In this document: positions 57,721 to 64,000 of the stretch, piece after piece
Layout: every line of letters starts with the position of its first letter
Position numbering within the stretch: the stretch's first letter is position 1
From: Neofusicoccum parvum
Lineage: Eukaryota; Ascomycota; Dothideomycetes; Botryosphaeriales; Botryosphaeriaceae
DNA length: 64,000 bases
NCBI GenBank assembly: GCA_020912385.1
Contig: CP087220.1
Span: 1,116,001 to 1,180,000, forward strand
Direction: 5' to 3'
The notes under the pieces: model-generated
What the model saw: only the letters and a program-made list of their open reading frames with translations
The model's database searches: none
What the model was told of the DNA's origin: nothing
Translations under genes and position numbers: made by a program

Positions 57721-58842
57721 CTACCCACCCCTCCTCACATCCTCAAAAACCGGATGCGATGCAAACTCGGGCAGCAGCCACAGCACCTCCCGCCTCCACG
57801 CCCACAACTCCGGCGCCGCGCCAACGACGCTCGCATGCCCATCCGCCGCCCAGCAGCTCGCCGGATCAAACACGATCGCGCACCCCGGGCACGCAAACCC
57901 GGCGCTGCGCATCTCGTGCGGCAGCGGCGCCCACGCCGCCCAGTCGGCGTGCGCGCCCGCCACGTACCACGGCAGCGCGGCGATGCGGGCGCGCACGGCC
58001 GCCGCGTACAGCGCCAGGTGCGCCGCCGACAGCACCGCGTCGGCGCAGTGCGCGGCTTCGATGTGCAGCCGCAGCGACGCGGCGGTGGCGCAGGGGGTGC
58101 GGCAGCACGGGCAGAGCGGCGTGCAGGTGCGGGCGTCGAGGGAGCGGGCGGCGAGGAGGGGGGCGTGTGCGAGGCGGGTGGGCTCCGTGTGGTGCGTGTG
58201 GAGGTGGGCGGGGAGCGTGGCGGCGGGGGTCCAGCGGCGGCATTTGGGCATCGGGCATTTGCGGGTGTCTTTGGCGTAGGTGGCGATGGCGCGGGAGTGC
58301 GGGTCCCAGAGGTGGGTGGCGGCGTGGATGGCGAGGAGGTCGAGGGTGAGGATCGGGGAGGAGGGGCAGTGCGAGCAGGGGCATTTGGCCATGTCGTCGT
58401 CGTTGTGGGCGGCGCGGAGGTGTGCTTTGAGCTTGTCTTCGCGGTAGAAGGCGTGGGAGCCTTGGCGGTGGCAGTGGATGACTGGGCAGTTGAAGGCGAC
58501 GTCGCGTTGGTGCTTCTGCATGTGTCGTTGGAGCTCGAAGTTGCGCTTGAAGTCGGTCTTGATTTCGCAGCCAGGGACGGGGCAGACGAGGCCGGTGTTG
58601 TATTTCTTCGAGCTCCTGTAGAGATGTAGAGACGGTCAGTATCATCTCCCTCTGATTTCTCCGTAGACGTTTTCCACGTACTTCTTCTGCCGGAGCTCAT
58701 CATGGCAGTTCTTTCCTATAGGCTTACATCCTGAAACGAAGGCAAAGACATCGACGGGCTGTGATGGCGAGTTCGTGTTCTGAGACCTCATAACGCCTGC
58801 AAAGGCCGTTGTGGCTGGATAGTGGTATGGCTGAATTGACAT
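57721..58842 (-). CDS. C2H2 zinc-finger protein, paralogue D (long form, divergent N-terminus)
   Basis: Two exons (58682-58842, 57721-58615) encode about 351 residues. Exon 2 has the family fingers: LVCPVPGCEIKTDFKRNFEL..HMQKH, FNCPVIHCHRQGSHAFYRED...HLRAAH, CPCSHCP...HAATH, then CPMPKCRRW, CPCCRTPC...HIEAAH and FACPGC. It ends RREVLWLLPEF, then HPVFEDVRRGG, the family tail motif. The 66-nt intron, phase 2 just before the first finger, matches intron 2 of A and F. The Trp-rich first exon and the homopolymer intron of the other copies are not found here; exon 1 instead reads MSIQPYHYPATTAFAGVMRS. The coding sequence is extremely GC-rich (Ala/Pro/Arg-heavy frames on all strands), unlike A and F. 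An upstream exon remains possible. Confidence 0.75.
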
Positions 58843-60023
58843 TGTGCATGTGTTTTAAACGAGTGTTTGAAGAGGATACGGTCAATGCATGCACAGCAGT
58901 AGCTGAACACTCCAAGACATTTGTATAGCATCAGCTTGATCGAGTTGTGTATTCGTCATTGGTAGCATGCGAGCTGGAACCAGGCCAGGGCTACACGCAA
59001 GCAATCAGAAATTGCGGACATCCGCAAGCATTGATGTTGAATGTTACCTTGGAAGATACCCTATTCGGCCAAGCTGGTCGTTTGTGGCGTTGCACATGTT
59101 CGGTCCGACCTGAGAGGGATCAGAACCAGCCCATCTTGCAACGCCGAAACGCTCTTTTGCGGTATGGTGCGCTCAATGCTGAGTGGAGCTGCTTGCACGT
59201 ACGCGGGGGGAATACGGCAAGGTATGGTAGCGCGATTATAGTTTCCAATGAAGTTCGCTAATACTTCCCCAATTCTTTCCCCCGACGGAGCTGCGCCGCA
59301 CATCGCGTGGCTTCCGACAGCTTCCGGACGCCACCAGTGGTTAGTTATGTGATCTACACGATCGTTCAGCTGCTCTGTTACAGCAACACGTGACGATCAC
59401 CAGGGAGCTCTCCTGAGATAGTGCACTTCACACCGTGATTGGCCAGAGGAGTATCCAAGGGGATGGTTCATCGCATAGGGAGGAGCATCGCACGGGCCAA
59501 CCACTGCCGATCGACCGAGCACCGGGCTGAAGCTCCCACGTGTGAGCACAAGGCTCTGCGTTTCCAACTTTAGAAGTTTACCTTAGGCATGACGTTTGTG
59601 TATATATGGCATTGAGTGCGAAGCAAGAATCTCATTCAATAACGTAATACTAAGGTTACTCAATGAGATGATAGTCGTGACCAGCCGTGATGCAAGGGAA
59701 GTATGATAATGAAAAGAGATAAGACACGGAAGAAACCAAAAGAAGAGAAGAACCTCAGCATCTTAATCATGTGTGTGTGGTGGCTAGGGAGAGGATGGTC
59801 AGAGAGGGGGGGTGGTGCGTTGTGTAGGAGAAAGCGTAAACAGGCTTGAACGGAAATTTGACGCAAACGACAGTGGAGCTTACTGCTGTGGCTTGACCGG
59901 GGGAAAGATGAAAGGAGTGACCGTAAAAGAAAAACCAAAAGGCGACAATCTGATCATTTCTTCCATGCAAATCCAGCCATTGAACTTGATAGATCTGACC
60001 GTATCAGATGCGTGTGGTAGGTC
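58843..60023. other. Intergenic spacer between finger genes D and E
   Basis: About 1.2 kb with no recognisable gene. It holds the promoter of D and the 3' end of E. A T-rich/purine-rich stretch lies at 59690-59950. Confidence 0.4.
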
Positions 60024-61162
60024 TTAATTTTGGGCGTATGCGAGGATATCATCAAAAACTGGGTGATAAACGAAGTTCGGCAAGAGCTGGAGAATTTGGC
60101 GGCGGTACGGTAGCAACTCTTGGGACGATCTGAGGAGTTCAACATGGCTTCGATAGCTCGCATCGCTGGCTTCAACAGGAAAAAGGCGTGAGCAATAGTT
60201 GCAAGTGAACCCGATGCTCCTGTAAAGGCGGTGCGGAAGATCCTTCCAAGCACCCCACTTGTCGTCCCAAGACCGGATGTACTCACCAAACCCTCTGTGG
60301 TCTTCCGCGAGCACGTGCTCATCCAAATGCTCGGTGAATTCGGAAGTGCTGGCGGAACGATAGTCACAGACGGGACAGATGACGGCTCCAGTGAGGCTGT
60401 CGTATCCTTTGGACAAGACGCTCGACCGTTCAAGGCTGCGCTCATCCTCGTCGTGGGACATGAGATGACCACCTGGTCCTGGAATCTTGTCTGGGGCAAT
60501 CCAACGGTTCTTGGGACACTTGTTCATGGGGCACTGCCGCAATTCCGAGGCATAAATCCACAGAATTCTGGCTTCGGGTGTTTCCCCATAGATGTGGATT
60601 GAGCAATGTTCACGGAGAAGATCGAGCTCTCAAGATCTTTCGGCTCGGGCTTCTTCGGGCGAAGGACTCTACTGGGCTCCCATTGGGTTTGAGAAGAGGC
60701 CGTCATCGTGATGCTATGTTCTCTGGCATCATGGACTTCATTTGCCGAAAAGTCATGCGCCAAGTCCAGACAGCTAGAGAAACTTTCCATATTGGCATGC
60801 TCGACAGGAGGTGCCAAATTCTGAGCGAGGGCGTCATCCCAAACGGAGGCTCCTGCGTCGCCAAAGCCCGGGAGGGCTGTTTGGCGTGCAAAGGTAGACA
60901 AAGCCAGAGGTAGCTGCGAAGCAGATAGAGTAGAGCAGGTGGGAATCGCTCTGGAGTTTGCGATCGCTGAGCTATCAGGGAAATTTGGATAGGCGAGAGT
61001 TGACTGCCTTGTCGCCCCAGTGTCAGCCCCTGTCTTTTTTTTTACTCACCATTCGCCCGCCCGATTCTCGCCCTGCTCTTGGCGTAAGCCGTCAGCGTCG
61101 CCCCAGTCCATCTCATGTTGCACGAAGTCTGCAAGCCAGCTCCAATCCGGCTCGTCGCTCAT
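60024..61162 (-). CDS. C2H2 paralogue E, lacking the first fingers (probable decaying copy)
   Basis: Exon 1 (61050-61162) starts MSDEPDWSWLADFVQHEMDW and is strongly acidic/aromatic. A 42-nt intron (61008-61049) joins in phase 2 to a linker running to EPSR near 60668. The C-terminal half (to 60024) is family-like: CPMNKCPKNRWIAPDKIPGP, VICPVCDYRSAS...HLDEH, FTCNYCSRLF, and RRQILQLLPNF with HPVFDDI. Between these parts, where F has about 105 residues with two full fingers, E has only about 14 codons, and the frames on the two sides differ. A 41-nt GT-AG interval (60627-60667) would rejoin them in frame (total 351 residues) but has no branch-like site. Either way the first two fingers are gone. 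I read it as a pseudogene or a finger-poor variant; the exon-1 signal is still intact. Confidence 0.55.
61008..61049 (-). other. Ultra-short intron 1 of paralogue E
   Basis: On the minus strand: GTGAGT, nine A, GACAGGGG, then a GCTGAC branch site and an ACAAG acceptor. The first 25 bases are identical to intron 1 of paralogue A, 16.5 kb away. Confidence 0.7.
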
Positions 61163-61815
61163 GGTGATTGGTCGGACGTCGGTGGGGCGGCGGTCAGGCA
61201 GCAGCGGCGCGGAGGTCGGTTGACGTGGCGAAGGGAGGCCCGGTCGGGGGAATGATTGGCTGTCGAGGCGCGGAAGGGGAGGGGGAGGCCGGAGGTCTGC
61301 GAAATCACTGAGGTGGGGAGGGCGGGATTCAAGTATTCGAGCCTCACGTCTGCGCGCCCGGCCGTGGCGAGGCTGAGGGGGCTATGGCGGGTGGCCAATG
61401 TTACGCGCAGATGCTGTGTTCCATCATCATGTGGTGGGAGCCTCTGAAGAATGGCACCAGGTGAGATGATACAAGACCGAGAAGATTCGTACTACATAAA
61501 GAGACTATCTGCGGATGGCCGTTTCTATTAAATAATAAAGTAATCTCGTTTTAACGTTACTGTGGCTTCTTGTTTACTGAAGTAGAATATTTTGGGGTGC
61601 TCTGCTAACGCAGAGAGGGGAGAAAGGGATGAGGGGGGCACTTGGGAAAAGCAACTGGGGGAGGAAATATTTGTCAAGTGTGATTAGGGGAGGGGCGAGT
61701 GAATCAGGAATTGCAAAGACGCAGAACTGCCAAAACTTCGGTTACCAAGGAAAATTGAGACCAAGATCCCTTGAAGGACCAGTGTCGCGAATGAGGTGTC
61801 TATGGTGCGCTTAGC
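61163..61815. promoter_or_regulatory. Promoter of paralogue E and 3' region of F
   Basis: About 650 bp. On the minus strand the 170 bp before the E start contain CTCGAATACTTGA and CACCTCAGT words, and CCAATCAC just before the ATG. The same words, or near matches (CCTATCAC), occur before F. Their function is unknown; the similarity indicates common descent of the two promoters. Confidence 0.5.
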
Positions 61816-63350
61816 TCACTGAGTACGTCGAATATCGTCGAAGACCGGATGCTCGTTGAATTCTGGGAGGATGCGGAGGATCTCGCGCCTGTGAGTATAG
61901 AGCTCCTCAGTCGGTGTGATCAGTCCGCGGTGCCTCAGCGGGTGATTCCGATAGGGCCACTTGGAGATGTACGGGCACGCGGGACATTGGACCGTCTCCT
62001 TTACAGAATATGGAATGCCATCCCAAATGCACCACCTGCTATTATTCGTCCCATTCTCACCCATACAGCTGCGGATAGCATCCACGTAGAGGCGCGCGTG
62101 CTTGGTGACGGTCATGTGAGCATCGCCAAGATGCCGACGGAAGTCCCTCTCTTCAGGACAGAAGTGTTTGCAGATGGGGCAGATCAGACTGCCGGAAGCA
62201 GCATCATAGCCTTTTGATGCGATACTGGCTCGCTGCTCCTGCCGTTCACCCTCATCGTGGAGCATGAGATGGCCTTCTGGGCCAGGGATCTTGTCGCTGG
62301 GCATCCACCGAGACCGACCAACGCGACACTTCTCCACGGGGCATCGACGTTCCGCTCGGAGTCGGTAAAATTTGATAGTGCCCTTGAGAAGCGGAATTTC
62401 TGAGGCCTGGTTATCTCCATGAGCATGCAGATGGACCCTCAACAGATCGAATTGGAGTGGGCCTTGTACACAGCTCGATACGGGACACAAGGACTGTTCG
62501 AAGTCCTCGTGCACGGACCGGATGTGAGCTTTGAGCTTGTCCTCGCGGTAGAAGGCCCGTAGACCTCTGCGGTTGCAGGCGGCGATTGGGCACCCGTACG
62601 AAATATTCCGTGTATGTTTCTTCATGTGCCGGTTGAGCTTGAACTGTCGTCGGAATGCCTCCTTCCTGGTGCAACCAGGGAACGTGCAGGAAAGTTGCTC
62701 CCGGTAGCCCTCGTCCTTGGGGCTAAGTTGAATCAGAAACAGCATTGGTGCCGAAATCAGGTTGGACGTACCTCATGTCAGTTCTGGTTTCCTCACCTAC
62801 ACCACTGCGGTCCGCCTGACTTTCAGAAGAACCTTCTAACTCCATGGTGTCCTGTGGAGCTCCCTCACTGGTGGCCATGCCTTGGACATGGTGATTCGCC
62901 GATTCACCTTGCTCTTTCTCGCAGCCTACGTCCAGTGAGGAAATTGGCTTGTAATTTACATCAGGCAATCGAGAATTGTGCTGCGTAGGACCGTGTGCAC
63001 CAGAAAGATTGTGATCGAAATCATCAAGCCAAAGATCTTGGAAGGAATCCGCATCAAGGTCGCCAAGTTGATGAGCAGACCCGAAGAGGGAAAGTTCGGA
63101 GGTGCCAGTAGGTCGAGTGAATCCTGGCTCGCTCGTGAAAGGGCTGATGTCCCAACCGTGGACGTGATCTCCTGGCCTATGAAGCCAGGAATAACTGCCA
63201 CATCCACCGGTTCTTCGCCGCCGCCCCTTCGTTAGCCCCCAACTTTTTTTTTTTGACTCACCCATTTGTCCACGTGGCTTCCGGATTGACCCAGTCGCCC
63301 TCTTGCAGGAACTGGTCGAAGAAATCCTGGTCCGGAACGTAGTCGCTCAT
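61816..63350 (-). CDS. C2H2 zinc-finger protein, paralogue F (long form)
   Basis: Three exons: 63262-63350, then 62772-63212 (or 62772-63194), and 61816-62722, giving 478 or 472 residues. Exon 1 begins MSDYVPDQDFFDQFLQEGDW, acidic and aromatic. The linker is Ser/Gly/Glu-rich. Exon 3 carries LSCTFPGCTRKEAFRRQFKL..HMKKH, YGCPIAACNRRGLRAFYRED...HIRSVH, CPVSSC...HLHAHGD, then CPVEKCRVGRSRWMPSDKIP, LICPICKHFCPEERDF..HLGDAH and VQCPACPY. It ends HRREILRILPEF, then HPVFDDIRRTQ. Intron 1 starts GTGAGTC followed by eleven A and a CTAAC branch site; two in-phase acceptors (63213, 63195) cannot be told apart. Intron 2 (62723-62771) is 49 nt. Both are phase 2, as in A. This is the most complete long-form copy on the minus strand. 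Confidence 0.8.
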
Positions 63351-64000
63351 CGTGATAGGCTGAAGTCGGATGTGGTGTAACCGAAGGCAGGGCACGAGGC
63401 AGGTTTTCGAAAGGCGAGGCTGAGTGTCGGTTGCGTGTGATTGGTCGAAGGTCGAATGGGACGGGGCAGACGGCGAGAAAACTGAGGTGGGAGGCAGCCG
63501 GCTCAAGTATTCGAGGGCAGTGAGCCTCAGCCTGCCATGTCGCTCCGCGAAAGGGCGACAGACGCCTGACCAGGGTCCGCATACGTTTTGAATGTAGGAG
63601 TTTGGGTGGGTGAGCAACACCCCAGCTTGCGCAGCTATATCTTGTCCTTCCTTCAACATTTCAGCCCATGGTAGAACGAAAGGATGACTCGATCTAATAT
63701 TTGCACAACTCGGCGATACCGTAAGTGTTCACTCGCTGGATGTCAGCATAACAAACATCACTATTCTGTGACGGTTGCGACTCAAAAAGCCTGCTCAACC
63801 TTGCTCGCCAGTTACATTTCGATACTTTTGGACTGTAACTGATTTTTGCAAGCTTTGGCCCATCCGCCTCTGCATGTGGAAAGTAGTAGCAGCAGTAGCA
63901 GATCCTTCGCCATACTCCAGTAAGTAGCCCATATGACCGCCGCATACGGATCCTCCGGGCGTGCTGCATGTCTGTTCTTAGTACCTCATGGTCTCAGGCC
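63351..64000. promoter_or_regulatory. Promoter of paralogue F and right edge
   Basis: The 170 bp before the F start shares CTCGAATACTTGA and ACCTCAGT words with the E promoter. The rest, to 64000, has only short frames without family resemblance. Confidence 0.45.

Noticed and set aside
57735..58703. Alternative long frames (322 and 259 codons minus, 291 codons plus) over paralogue D
   Set aside because: They are shadows of the D exon. Only one frame carries the zinc fingers and the family tail motif.
1..64000. tRNA, rRNA or CRISPR elements
   Set aside because: Reading both strands for T-loop words (GGTTCGAAT-type) and for regularly spaced repeats gave no convincing candidate. A covariance-model scan would settle tRNAs.

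Overview
The window is nuclear DNA of a filamentous ascomycete (Pezizomycotina). I infer Dothideomycetes, but the sequence does not prove the class. Genes are split by short introns (about 40-175 nt) with CTAAC/CTGAC-type branch sites, coding regions are GC-rich, and every recognisable gene has its closest relatives among fungal families. There is no operon structure, CRISPR array, rRNA gene or convincing tRNA. Splice sites were set by reading frame, donor/acceptor consensus and family conservation, so exon limits are models.

Region 1 (1-43.5 kb) is mostly housekeeping genes. In order it holds: an oil-body-associated-like DUF1264 protein (371-1309); a CSC1/OSCA-type cation channel (2712-5857); a Tea4/Bud14 SH3 polarity protein (7789-11294, minus); a bZIP factor with a DUF3425 tail (14585-16481); a Ser/Thr-rich GPI-type wall protein (18211-19731, minus); a Sac7-type RhoGAP (23453-26276, minus); mitochondrial Tim9 (27457-27856); a doubtful micro-gene (29370-29593); a Dcg1-like Asp/Glu/hydantoin racemase (30559-31462); geranylgeranyl diphosphate synthase (33273-34601); Rrp5 (35195-40650, minus); and, sharing its promoter head to head, the CRL4 substrate receptor Cdt2 (41209-43486).

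Region 2 (44.5-63.4 kb) is accessory in character. Six paralogous C2H2 zinc-finger genes lie here, called A-F below: A 44479-45941 (+), B 49083-49772 (+), C 52618-53448 (+), D 57721-58842 (-), E 60024-61162 (-), F 61816-63350 (-). Between them are a D-2-hydroxyacid dehydrogenase, a stand-alone copy of the tail found on fungal sterol glucosyltransferases, an MFS transporter and a conserved hypothetical protein. The finger genes share a layout: a tiny acidic/aromatic first exon, a very short phase-2 intron with a homopolymer next to the donor, a low-complexity linker, then fingers of the C-x4-C type. A, D, E and F also share a long tail ending in an HP(V/I)F(D/E)D motif. Intron 1 of A and E is identical over its first 25 nt although the flanking exons have diverged. 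E has lost its first fingers, B carries an apparent one-base frameshift, and E and F share promoter blocks. This looks like an actively duplicating and decaying putative transcription-factor family, and it is the best candidate here for something undescribed.

Other points of note: three inferred GC-AG introns (in the channel, bZIP and MFS genes), an in-frame 174-nt Arg-rich intron in the RhoGAP, and an ACGCG cluster in the RRP5/CDT2 promoter.
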